From positions 5,265,501-5,329,500 of the forward strand of contig NZ_CP150265.1 in NCBI RefSeq assembly GCF_037976325.1: 64,000 nucleotides of DNA, read 5' to 3'. Source of the DNA: Paenibacillus sp. FSL K6-3182 (GTDB taxonomy: Bacteria > Bacillota > Bacilli > Paenibacillales > Paenibacillaceae). The notes beneath the pieces were generated by a model that was not told where the DNA came from, did no database searches, and saw nothing but the letters and a program-made list of their open reading frames with translations. Each line of letters begins with the position of its first letter. Position 1 is the first letter of the stretch. Made by a program: the position numbers and the translations under genes. Positions 1 through 7,077 of the stretch are shown here, piece by piece.

Positions 1-1096
1 CGTATGGATCATGGTAAACTACATCCGCACCTTTTAGATGCAGACTTTGAATCAAACCAATAGCCGCTGATTCCCTGTAATCAGCTATATCTGGCTTATA
101 GGCTACTCCATATATCATAATTCTCGTTTCCGAGAGCGCTTTAGGCGCCAAATAATGTTCAAGCTGCTGTGTAATATATAGCGGCATTCCATCATTAATT
201 GTATTTGAAATGTGAATAAAATCAGAAGTAATGCCATACTGCTTCAGCTTCCATGCTAAATACGAGGGATCCACCGGAATACAGTGACCGCCAATTCCAG
301 GCCCGGGATAAAACGTGTTGTATCCAAACGGCTTCGTACTGGCTGCCTCGATAATTTCCCAGACATTCAAATGGATTGCATCGCATATTAATGCCATTTC
401 ATTAATGAAAGAAATGTTGACCAGTCGATAAGCATTTTCCAATATTTTTGTCATCTCCGCTGTATCCGTGGAGGAAACGGGATGCACACGAATAAAAATT
501 TGATTGTATAATTCCTTCACTCGCTCCAAGCAGCCGGGCGTTACGCCGCTAATTACCTTTGGAATACTTTCTACATCAAAATGTTTATTTCCAGGATCTA
601 CCCGTTCAGGCGAGTAGGCAATATGATAGTCTATCCCTGCGTTAAGCCCGGTTTGATTCAAAACAGGTAGGAGCACTTCTCTTGTAGTGCCCGGGTAAGT
701 TGAGCTTTCTAATATGACTAGCTGCTGCCGCTTAAGTCTACTGCTGATTTTTTTGGCCGCTTGCGTCAAATAGCTCAAATCAGGCGTTCCATGCGCAGTT
801 AAAGGCGTTGGCACACAAATAACGATCGCTTCAGCTGCATCCATTAGATGAAACTCATTTGAAACGGTAAAGCGGTCAGATAAATTCGCTTCTTGTATAT
901 CCTGATCCTTAATTTCGTTTATATAGCTTTTTCCTAATTGAATCGACTCTACTTTTCTTCTATCCAAATCAATTCCGACAACGTTAAACCCCTTACGAAC
1001 AAAAAGCAGAGCAAGTGGCAGACCCACATAACCAAGCCCCACAATAGCTACCGTTCTCTGCTTTTCAATCGCGTTATGATTATGCAAATCGCTCAT
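1..1096 (-). CDS. UDP-sugar (UDP-GlcNAc/ManNAc-type) 6-dehydrogenase, C-terminus cut by window edge
   Basis: NAD-dependent oxidation of a UDP-sugar to the uronic acid, a cytoplasmic step that supplies surface polysaccharide synthesis. The visible 365 residues carry the N-terminal Rossmann motif VGLGYVGLPLA, then CVPTPL, ESSTYPGTT, YSPERVDPG and the catalytic cysteine in GIGGHCIPVDP (Cys272). This motif set fits the WbpA/WecC branch better than UDP-glucose dehydrogenase. The start is the ATG at 1096, and the frame is open to base 1, so the C-terminal UDP-binding domain is incomplete. Its neighbours are glycosyltransferases, which agrees with a glycan locus continuing to the left. The exact substrate is not determined by what is visible. 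Confidence 0.9.
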   Translation of the reverse strand, partial: MSDLHNHNAIEKQRTVAIVGLGYVGLPLALLFVRKGFNVVGIDLDRRKVESIQLGKSYINEIKDQDIQEANLSDRFTVSNEFHLMDAAEAIVICVPTPLTAHGTPDLSYLTQAAKKISSRLKRQQLVILESSTYPGTTREVLLPVLNQTGLNAGIDYHIAYSPERVDPGNKHFDVESIPKVISGVTPGCLERVKELYNQIFIRVHPVSSTDTAEMTKILENAYRLVNISFINEMALICDAIHLNVWEIIEAASTKPFGYNTFYPGPGIGGHCIPVDPSYLAWKLKQYGITSDFIHISNTINDGMPLYITQQLEHYLAPKALSETRIMIYGVAYKPDIADYRESAAIGLIQSLHLKGADVVYHDPY

Positions 1097-1314
1097 ATTC
1101 TAATCTCTCGCCTTCTCTCTAGTAATTTTTAATCAGCTTAGATAGTATATGAAACAACTTATTAATAGTTTGGACAGTTTGGATACAAAATGCTGCCACC
1201 GTGATCACAGTCCAATTCTCCACTTCCCTTGCATTCGCCTTATACCTTCCTTTCAAATGCCGCATATGCTATCGATAATCTGCAGCAAGCAAATGCTTCG
1301 AGAGGGGTAACGAT

Positions 1315-2394
1315 ATGGCTGGAAAATACCGCAAGCGCAGCAGACATTTTGACGTCATTATGATGTCTGACTTTAGATTGCCGGGTGGAACAACCTCATC
1401 CAACGTAGAAGAAATGAAAGCTCAAAAAAGAGCAGGTTTAACAACAGGGCTGATTCACATGTCCGGCCAGCCAAGAAGCAAAACCAGTACAATTAACCCC
1501 AAAATCAAGCGTATGGTCGATGGGCGGAGCATTCGAATGCTGAATACAACCGCCAGAGCTACCTGTGAAACTCTAATTATTAGACATCCGCGAATTCTTC
1601 ATGTGAGAAGAAGATATAAACCGAACGTATCGGCAAAGAGAATACACGTCATCGTCAATCAAACCCCAAGAAAGGATTATGGCAGATACGGCCGGTTAGT
1701 TTATAACATTAGTCGCTGCGAGCAGCGGGTCAAACAATTTTTCGGAAAATCCAGCACATGGCATCCAATCGGCCCTCAAGTGAGAAAAACGCTTTATAAG
1801 CACCATTCAGGTGATTTGAAGAACATTAAATTGGCTTCTGCAGATTGGGTCAACATCATTAATACGAGGGAATGGAGACGGAAAAACCGTCCTTCTCACA
1901 GAGGCGTGATCAAAATAGGCAGACACTCCAGAGATGCTTATGTGAAATGGCCTTCCAATCGAACGGATCTTCTAAAAATTTATCCCGCTTCATCAAAATA
2001 TGAAATACACATTCTTGGCGGTGCCAGAACACCGCGTCGGATATTAGGAAAGCTGCCTCAAAATTGGCATGTGCTTGGATTTGGAAAACGCTCGCCAAAG
2101 TCTTTTTTGGCAGGACTCGACGTCTTTGTTTACTATACACATCCCAATTGTGTCGAAGCGTTTGGCCGCGTTATTTTTGAGGCAATGGCTGCTGGCGTGC
2201 CGGTTATTCTTCCCCCAAGCTACAAGGAGCTTTTTGGTGAAGCCGCCATTTATGCTGAACCTTCCAATGTAACGAATGAAATCGATCGGTTGATGTCAAG
2301 CTCCGAACTTTACGAGAGGCAAGTGAGAAGAGCGATTCAATATGTTGAAGCAAACTTTGGTTACACGAAGCATCGTGCAAGATTAAATAAATAA
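1315..2394 (+). CDS. GT4/GT1-fold glycosyltransferase
   Basis: A 359-residue protein that probably transfers a sugar from a nucleotide donor in the cytoplasm. The C-terminal third has the retaining GT-B signature: a DVFVYYT segment followed by EAFGRVIFEAMAAGVPVI (EX7E motif) and a GEAAIYAEP segment. The N-terminal acceptor half is poorly conserved and very basic (about MAGKYRKRSRHF onward), shorter than in typical family members. The ATG at 1315 follows GAGAGGGG at good spacing. It stands alone on the plus strand between two minus-strand glycan genes. A basic N-terminus is shared with other putative spore-surface glycosyltransferases in this window. Acceptor unknown. Confidence 0.8.
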   Translation: MAGKYRKRSRHFDVIMMSDFRLPGGTTSSNVEEMKAQKRAGLTTGLIHMSGQPRSKTSTINPKIKRMVDGRSIRMLNTTARATCETLIIRHPRILHVRRRYKPNVSAKRIHVIVNQTPRKDYGRYGRLVYNISRCEQRVKQFFGKSSTWHPIGPQVRKTLYKHHSGDLKNIKLASADWVNIINTREWRRKNRPSHRGVIKIGRHSRDAYVKWPSNRTDLLKIYPASSKYEIHILGGARTPRRILGKLPQNWHVLGFGKRSPKSFLAGLDVFVYYTHPNCVEAFGRVIFEAMAAGVPVILPPSYKELFGEAAIYAEPSNVTNEIDRLMSSSELYERQVRRAIQYVEANFGYTKHRARLNK

Positions 2395-2400
2395 GAATGC

Positions 2401-2436
2401 AAAAAAATGCACCTAGGCTAACGGGTGCATTTTTTT
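2401..2436. terminator. Bidirectional rho-independent terminator
   Basis: Arms ATGCACC (2407-2413) and GGTGCAT (2424-2430) are flanked by A7 and T6 runs. It serves both the plus-strand glycosyltransferase and the convergent minus-strand gene at 2457. Confidence 0.85.
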
Positions 2437-2456
2437 CATTTCAATTGAGGCATATC

Positions 2457-3596
2457 TCAATACGAAAGACGACGTTTTTTGCGGATAGGCTTCCTTAACT
2501 TGCGCCGAGCTCTTCTCTTTTTCACCGTAAAGTTTCGATGTTTTATCCGATCTGGTTCGTCCGCGTAATACGGAGTCGGTTGATCCATCACATCCGTACT
2601 CAACGATTCTGAATGAAAATACCCATTTGAAAGCAAAAATGGATTTTCAACTTCAGAATTGTCATAGTAGTGCATGCGAAACTTTCCTCTCGTTTGATCT
2701 GCAATCATTTCCCCGCTAGTGAAGTGACTATAGCTCCAGGTTGAGCTCGCCGCTGTATAACGTTCTATTTCTATCCATTCATTTCTATATTCTTCGATTA
2801 ATTCTCCGTATAGCTGCCCCTTCTCATGCTCGATCCATGAGATTGCCAGCTCAAAATCATTGGATATTCGAATGGAGCGCAGCGGTCTATTACCAATGGA
2901 ATACGTATAAGGAGCAGTTTTTGATATATCCCATCTCTCCATAAGGTTGCTGTGAGAGACCTGATAACCCGCATCACGCAAGGAAAAGACACCATCAAAG
3001 AGTGTGTGCGATTGATCCAGCCATCCTTGATCGATAAAATTATGGATCGCCTGATCATAATAACAATTATTTCCACTAAGCTTGAGCCAGCATTTCAGGA
3101 AGCTTTCCGTAACAGCATGACGTTTAAAGCTCATAAAGCTTGAATCATAGATCCCGTTTTTCCTAACATCAGTCAACCAGTCCAAATCCAGAAACTCTGG
3201 ATCAATGACTTTTCCAATCAAAGTAATAGGATGCTGATTGAAACCGTCTGCAAGCTCTTCAAATGGCGAAATGACCCATGTATCCGCATCCAAGTAATGG
3301 ATAGCTATCTCATTCGTATACTTTTTGTATATATAGTTCACCAATAAAGCCTTGCAAGCCCGCTGTGCTTCTTGAAGAGTGTACTGGAAAAAAAACTTTT
3401 TCATATTGGAATATGCATCCGTATCTTTCATGAGCACGACCTCATCAAAATAAGGACAGCCAAAAGCGGCATTAGGCATAGTTTCCTCCATCACACCAAT
3501 GATAACCTTGCCATTAGGCATATGTTTCTTAATGGATTTGGCCATCATTATCGCTTTGTCTGTATGCTCTGCATGTATAACCGTACCAAAAATCAT
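2457..3596 (-). CDS. GT8-like glycosyltransferase with basic C-terminal tail
   Basis: A 379-residue cytoplasmic protein. The N-terminus MIFGTVIHAEHTDKA and the DxD-type motif HYLDADTWV (around residue 100) fit a GT-A fold nucleotide-sugar transferase of the GT8/GT24 kind, as do the later YDSSFMSF and YYDQAIHNF segments. The start is supported by GGGAGAGG four bases upstream of the ATG. The last 28 residues are strongly basic (KKRRARRKLRK...), unlike ordinary GT8 enzymes. Similar Arg/Lys stretches occur in the 5.8-15.3 kb locus, which may point to a common destination. Substrate and acceptor cannot be read from the sequence. Confidence 0.7.
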   Translation of the reverse strand: MIFGTVIHAEHTDKAIMMAKSIKKHMPNGKVIIGVMEETMPNAAFGCPYFDEVVLMKDTDAYSNMKKFFFQYTLQEAQRACKALLVNYIYKKYTNEIAIHYLDADTWVISPFEELADGFNQHPITLIGKVIDPEFLDLDWLTDVRKNGIYDSSFMSFKRHAVTESFLKCWLKLSGNNCYYDQAIHNFIDQGWLDQSHTLFDGVFSLRDAGYQVSHSNLMERWDISKTAPYTYSIGNRPLRSIRISNDFELAISWIEHEKGQLYGELIEEYRNEWIEIERYTAASSTWSYSHFTSGEMIADQTRGKFRMHYYDNSEVENPFLLSNGYFHSESLSTDVMDQPTPYYADEPDRIKHRNFTVKKRRARRKLRKPIRKKRRLSY

Positions 3597-3760
3597 AATG
3601 CCTCTCCCAATCTAGCTATAACTAGTCTATTATCATTCATGGCAGTACGACCATCTCCTCTCCTGTCATATCCTATGATTGCCTTGTTTCATAGGAAACC
3701 CTAGTATCCGTCTAAATATAGGGTGAAGATTATCTGATAGTTTTACCCATTGCCATTCCA

Positions 3761-3800
3761 AAATAAAAACGGCTCAGAGATTGAAACCCTCCAGCCGTTT
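3761..3800 (-). terminator. Rho-independent terminator after the YhcN-type gene
   Basis: On the minus strand AAACGGCT (3800-3793) pairs with AGCCGTTT (3774-3767), followed by TTATTT. It lies just downstream of the stop at 3829. Confidence 0.75.
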
Positions 3801-3828
3801 CTGTATTTTCATTACGATTACCTGCCCT

Positions 3829-4554
3829 TTAGTCGTAAATCATGCGCCTATCTTTGATGCTTTTGCTCTTCATCTTATTTTCTACAGTCTGGGCTGGAAA
3901 AATTCGTTCGACCATCGCATTAAATTCTGCAATATAGCCTTGTATAGGATGCCCAAGCTTCACATCATTCATATACGCATTCATCCGCCCAACAAAATCA
4001 GGATTAGCTGATACATATACATGTTCAATGCTCGGATTTAATTGCTTCACTTTACTCGCAATTTGTTCCTTTACTTGCGCCGTAAGCATATGGTTTCCTG
4101 TAGACAGAGTGCTCATGCGCCGGCTAATCTCCACGCCCTCTTTTCCCATATACCCACTATTTGTTCGACTTAGCATTTTGGATTCAACCTTAGGCTGAAT
4201 CTCATCTAATGAAACAGCGACGTATGCGTTATGGTCGGTTATCATCACATATGAAGATTTGACTACACCTAAATCTGTGATCTCCTTAGCCATTTTTTCA
4301 TTCATTTGCATTCTATAATTTTTATGTGAGCCAATCAGGTTATTGCTGTTTAGCCTTCGTCCATTTACTCTATTTTTCTCATTCATTTGGTCATCGGCGA
4401 ATCGTTTATTTTTTAATAAATTTCCATTTGCATCATAACGGATACTGTTCGAGCGGATGTCTTTATTTCCAAGCTCACCGTGATTTTCCATGCAGCCTGC
4501 CAGCATTGTGCTTAGCAGCACACCTGCAGACAAAGCAACGATTTGTTTGCGCAT
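3829..4554 (-). CDS. YhcN/YlaJ-family sporulation lipoprotein
   Basis: A 241-residue lipoprotein. The signal peptide MRKQIVALSAGVLLSTMLAGC ends in the lipobox LAGC, so Cys21 should be lipidated and the protein anchored outside the membrane. The body has the YhcN/YlaJ pattern: AKEITDL..V..SYVMITDHNAYVAV, later STGNHMLTAQVKEQIASKVKQLNPSIEHVYVSANPDF. Family members (YhcN, YlaJ, CoxA) are made in the forespore and affect the spore inner membrane or cortex and germination. The spacer after the lipobox (about residues 22-90) is polar and variable. It is transcribed divergently from fabH. Confidence 0.85.
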   Translation of the reverse strand: MRKQIVALSAGVLLSTMLAGCMENHGELGNKDIRSNSIRYDANGNLLKNKRFADDQMNEKNRVNGRRLNSNNLIGSHKNYRMQMNEKMAKEITDLGVVKSSYVMITDHNAYVAVSLDEIQPKVESKMLSRTNSGYMGKEGVEISRRMSTLSTGNHMLTAQVKEQIASKVKQLNPSIEHVYVSANPDFVGRMNAYMNDVKLGHPIQGYIAEFNAMVERIFPAQTVENKMKSKSIKDRRMIYD

Positions 4555-4635
4555 TTAGCCATCCTCCAACTTGTTTTGTTTAGGCACCGGACCCTTCCTT
4601 AGCGTTCGCCTTTTCGGGACTCGCTATTCATTGCA

Positions 4636-4664
4636 TTGACAAAGCAAAAGGGATGAAGTAAATT
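4636..4664 (+). promoter_or_regulatory. SigA-type promoter of fabH
   Basis: TTGACA (4636-4641) and TAAATT (4659-4664) are separated by 17 bp. The -10 element abuts the FapR-like operator, so repressor binding would block RNA polymerase. Confidence 0.65.
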
Positions 4665-4693
4665 AGTATCAGATACTAGTACTTGGTACTAAT
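4662..4693 (+). promoter_or_regulatory. Tandem FapR operator
   Basis: Two overlapping palindromes are visible: TAGTATC-A-GATACTA (4664-4678) and TAGTAC-TTG-GTACTA (4677-4691). Both match the FapR box (TTAGTACCTGATACTAA type), the malonyl-CoA-responsive repressor site found upstream of fabH and other lipid genes in Bacillales. They cover the region just after the -10 element. Confidence 0.85.
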
Positions 4694-4715
4694 TTTGAGA
4701 GGAAGTGTGCATTGT

Positions 4716-5723
4716 ATGGACAAAATAAAACCATCTGCCATTCAATCGAATGCCGTCATTACCGCAATAGGCACTTACGTTCCTGAACGGATTTTAACAA
4801 ACACAGAGATGGAGAAGCTTGTGGAGACGAGCGATGAATGGATCATGCAGCGAACCGGCATCAAGGAGCGTCATATCGCCTCCGACAGTCAGTTCACCAG
4901 CGATCTATGCTTTGAAGCTGTTCATAATATGATTGAACGCTACGGCGTAAGTGTGACTGATGTTGACTACATTATTGTGGCTACTTCTACGCCAGATGCT
5001 GTCTTCCCAAGCGTAGCTTCTCAGGTGCAGTCGCACTTCAACATCAGCCATGCAGGTGCAGCTGATATTCAAGCAGCCTGTGCTGGTTTTGCCGCTGCCA
5101 TTCAATTAGCGAATGGCTTGTTGTTATCTGGAGCGCATCGCAAAATTTTAGTGCTTGGCGCAGAAACGTTATCCAAAATTACGGACTATACGGACCGTAC
5201 GACCTGTATTTTGTTTGGCGACGGGGCTGGCGCAATTCTTATGGAAGCTTCGCATGATGGACATGGCGATATCGAAGCAGTATACACCAAAACAGATGGT
5301 GCCCGTGGTCATCTGCTTTATCGCAGCAGTTTAGCATCCGCAATTGGTGAGCATGATATACAAACGAACGGTTTAATCGTGCAAAATGGCCGGGAAGTAT
5401 ATCGCTGGGCGGTTAGTCATGTAGCTGAAGGTGTTCAGCAGCTATTGGAGAAGAGCGGATATACACCGGCAGAAATCAATTGGTTTATTCCTCATAGCGC
5501 AAATATGCGAATTATAGAATCGCTTTGCGAAAGAACAGGCTTCTCACTTGAACAAACCTTATCGAGTATAAAACAATATGGCAACACATCTGCTGCATCC
5601 ATTCCGCTTGCCCTAGACGAGGCTGTGAAATCCGGCTACGTTAAGCCTGGACATCTTTTACTCCTATACGGCTTTGGAGGCGGATTAACTCAAGCTGGCG
5701 TCGTTCTTCGCTGGTCCTTCTAG
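4716..5723 (+). CDS. fabH: 3-oxoacyl-ACP synthase III (FabH)
   Basis: Starts fatty-acid synthesis by condensing acyl-CoA with malonyl-ACP in the cytoplasm. The protein has 335 residues, normal for FabH. The thiolase-fold catalytic triad is complete: Cys in AACAGFAAA, His in FIPHSANMR and Asn in YGNTSAAS. GDGAGA and the C-terminal LLYGFGGGLTQAG are also typical. The start chosen is the ATG at 4716, preceded by GAGAGGAAG. A longer reading from 4683 would begin inside the operator and is rejected. It is monocistronic between a FapR-controlled promoter and a terminator. Several FabH paralogues usually exist in Bacillales, and this one's acyl preference is unknown. Confidence 0.95.
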   Translation: MDKIKPSAIQSNAVITAIGTYVPERILTNTEMEKLVETSDEWIMQRTGIKERHIASDSQFTSDLCFEAVHNMIERYGVSVTDVDYIIVATSTPDAVFPSVASQVQSHFNISHAGAADIQAACAGFAAAIQLANGLLLSGAHRKILVLGAETLSKITDYTDRTTCILFGDGAGAILMEASHDGHGDIEAVYTKTDGARGHLLYRSSLASAIGEHDIQTNGLIVQNGREVYRWAVSHVAEGVQQLLEKSGYTPAEINWFIPHSANMRIIESLCERTGFSLEQTLSSIKQYGNTSAASIPLALDEAVKSGYVKPGHLLLLYGFGGGLTQAGVVLRWSF

Positions 5724-5731
5724 AACATGCT

Positions 5732-5794
5732 AAACAGCCCTATACTCCATCGATTACATTCCGCTTGGAACCGATGGTGTAGAGGGCTGTTTTT
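5732..5794 (+). terminator. Rho-independent terminator of fabH
   Basis: A long hairpin of AAACAGCCCT... against ...AGGGCTGTTTTT, with an inner ACTCCATCG/CGATGGTGT stem, directly after the fabH stop. Confidence 0.85.
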
Positions 5795-5804
5795 CTACAG
5801 CCAT

Positions 5805-6080
5805 TTAGGGTTGACTCTCGTATGCTGCTTGGTGTCCATCTTCAAAACCCGTTGCAAACCCTGTGTTATAGCCGTCATTAAAGGTTTGCCCAAGTCCAGC
5901 TCGTTCGGTTTCCTTATGGGCAAATCGTTTCCTCGGTACTTGTTTTCTACGTTGTAGTGTTTTTTTGCTTGTCGTATTTCTTCTTGCTGTCCGTTTGCGA
6001 GGGCTTAGTGCACTTTCACTTTTCCGTGTTTTGCTCTTACTGTTCAACAATCCCCTCTCCCCCTGACCAATGAACGCCAT
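5805..6080 (-). CDS. Small basic protein with GYxxGFxxG motif
   Basis: A 91-residue protein that I do not recognise. The middle is very rich in Arg and Lys (KTRKSESALSPRKRTARR and RRKQVPRKRFAHK). The end has a glycine-spaced aromatic motif, DGYNTGFATGFEDGHQ. The neighbouring glycosyltransferase has a similar pair of features (basic stretch then LGMNEGYEEGLKAG). The ATG at 6080 overlaps the upstream gene by 44 bases. A TTG at 6050 or 6047 after GGGGAGAGGGG is a good alternative start giving about 80 residues. It is the last gene of the minus-strand repeat-protein locus, with no signal peptide or membrane segment. Confidence 0.65.
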   Translation of the reverse strand: MAFIGQGERGLLNSKSKTRKSESALSPRKRTARRNTTSKKTLQRRKQVPRKRFAHKETERAGLGQTFNDGYNTGFATGFEDGHQAAYESQP

Positions 6081-6351
6081 AGATAGGCAGCTCAGGCTGA
6101 AGCCATGGCTTCGTTGGATTACCCTTCCGTTTTATCCGTCTATGCCAAGCAAGGCTTGTTACCGATTCAGCAATCGTTTCCTGTAGTGCGGTAAGCGATC
6201 TTACATTGTCCCGGAGGAGCTTAACTGTTCCTTGTGAAGCGTCAGACACATCAGCGATACTTTCTAATATACGGGCAAGCGCGCCTTGGCTTCTAGCAAG
6301 CGAGGCTAAAAAAGCCGCTCTTGCCTCTCGTTCAGATCCCAAGGTCTCCAT
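6037..6351 (-). CDS. Small helical protein of the repeat-protein locus (copy 3)
   Basis: A 104-residue protein with no recognised domain. Residues 1-70 are a predicted long amphipathic helix (AFLASLARSQGALARILESIADV, then LTALQETIAESVTSLAW). The tail is Trp/Pro-rich with a basic RRIKRKGNP segment. It resembles the two genes upstream in having an N-terminal pattern of small or polar residues before A-x-x-L-E-x-x-A and a second helix with Q-E-T-I-A. The start overlaps the last base of the stop of the preceding gene, indicating translational coupling. It is probably a structural or assembly partner of the giant protein, but that is inferred from position only. Confidence 0.65.
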   Translation of the reverse strand: METLGSEREARAAFLASLARSQGALARILESIADVSDASQGTVKLLRDNVRSLTALQETIAESVTSLAWHRRIKRKGNPTKPWLQPELPIYGVHWSGGEGIVEQ

Positions 6352-6695
6352 CAGTTTTTGTCACCAAAGGTGAAGCCCTTGCCCAGCGAAGGCAATGAAT
6401 CACCATAACTCTCTGACATTTCTTCCTCTTGCTGCAGCACGGCCTTCATAATAGACACGATCCCTTGATTAAGCTTCGCTATTCCATCGATCATCTCAAT
6501 CACCTGATCATGCATTTGAATAGATTGGCCTAGCTGCGTTTGGTGCGAATTAAAGGTGTGGCTATGCACATGATTACATATCCAGCCTCGCATCTTCTCT
6601 GCCTCAGCCGCTTTGGCTTCCAGCATAATTGCTATATTCCATTGCATATTAGCTGTTGAGCTAAGCATTCGCATATAGGCTTGATCACGATCCAT
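6351..6695 (-). CDS. Small helical protein of the repeat-protein locus (copy 2)
   Basis: A 114-residue, mostly helical protein with no known domain and no signal peptide. The segment NIAIMLEAKAAEAEKM aligns by eye with NVQMARMLEAERHV in the gene before it and ALARILESIADV in the gene after it. A second helix (GQSIQMHDQVIEMIDGIAKL) also has counterparts in both. The C-terminus is short and Gly/Phe-containing (GKGFTFGDKN). It lies 27 bases downstream of its neighbour and is coupled to the following gene, so the three behave as one transcript. Function unknown. Confidence 0.65.
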   Translation of the reverse strand: MDRDQAYMRMLSSTANMQWNIAIMLEAKAAEAEKMRGWICNHVHSHTFNSHQTQLGQSIQMHDQVIEMIDGIAKLNQGIVSIMKAVLQQEEEMSESYGDSLPSLGKGFTFGDKN

Positions 6696-6722
6696 TGCAA
6701 GCTAGGCCTCCTTATTTGCTCT

Positions 6723-7013
6723 CTATTCTTCCCCGTCTGCTTCCTTAAGCTCACGCACGACATAGGTAAGTTGAGCAGCAATCGTTTCTTGAAAATCTGC
6801 GATACTATTCAAATATGCAACGATATTCTGACCCACCGCTTGCGTATTTTCCAGAATGCCAGATAAACCTCCTAAATTCGGATGCTCGTCTGGAAGCGCC
6901 TGCACGATCTCGGATAAGCGAACCGTTACATGCCGTTCTGCTTCTAGCATTCGTGCCATTTGTACATTGCCGTGAGACATATGCTGCATAATTTCCGTAA
7001 TTGTAGCTTGCAT
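6723..7013 (-). CDS. Small helical protein of the repeat-protein locus (copy 1)
   Basis: A 96-residue acidic protein with no recognised family. Two long helices are separated by a proline/glycine loop (PDEHPNLGGL): the first contains NVQMARMLEAERHVTVRLSEIV, the second QNIVAYLNSIADFQETIAAQL. It is the first of three adjacent small look-alike genes. AAGGAGGGAAAG upstream of the ATG supports the start. It lies 64 bases after the glycosyltransferase gene on the same strand. The helical build without a signal suggests a cytoplasmic or spore-surface partner protein, which is an inference. Confidence 0.65.
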   Translation of the reverse strand: MQATITEIMQHMSHGNVQMARMLEAERHVTVRLSEIVQALPDEHPNLGGLSGILENTQAVGQNIVAYLNSIADFQETIAAQLTYVVRELKEADGEE

Positions 7014-7077
7014 CGCACTTTCCCTCCTTGCTCCTACATCATATGCGTGCTCCGCAGCAGTGGATACTTCCCTTTTG

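Noticed and set aside
1910..2140. Minus-strand 76-codon frame inside the glycosyltransferase
   Set aside because: It overlaps a well-supported gene and has no start signal or homology that I recognise.
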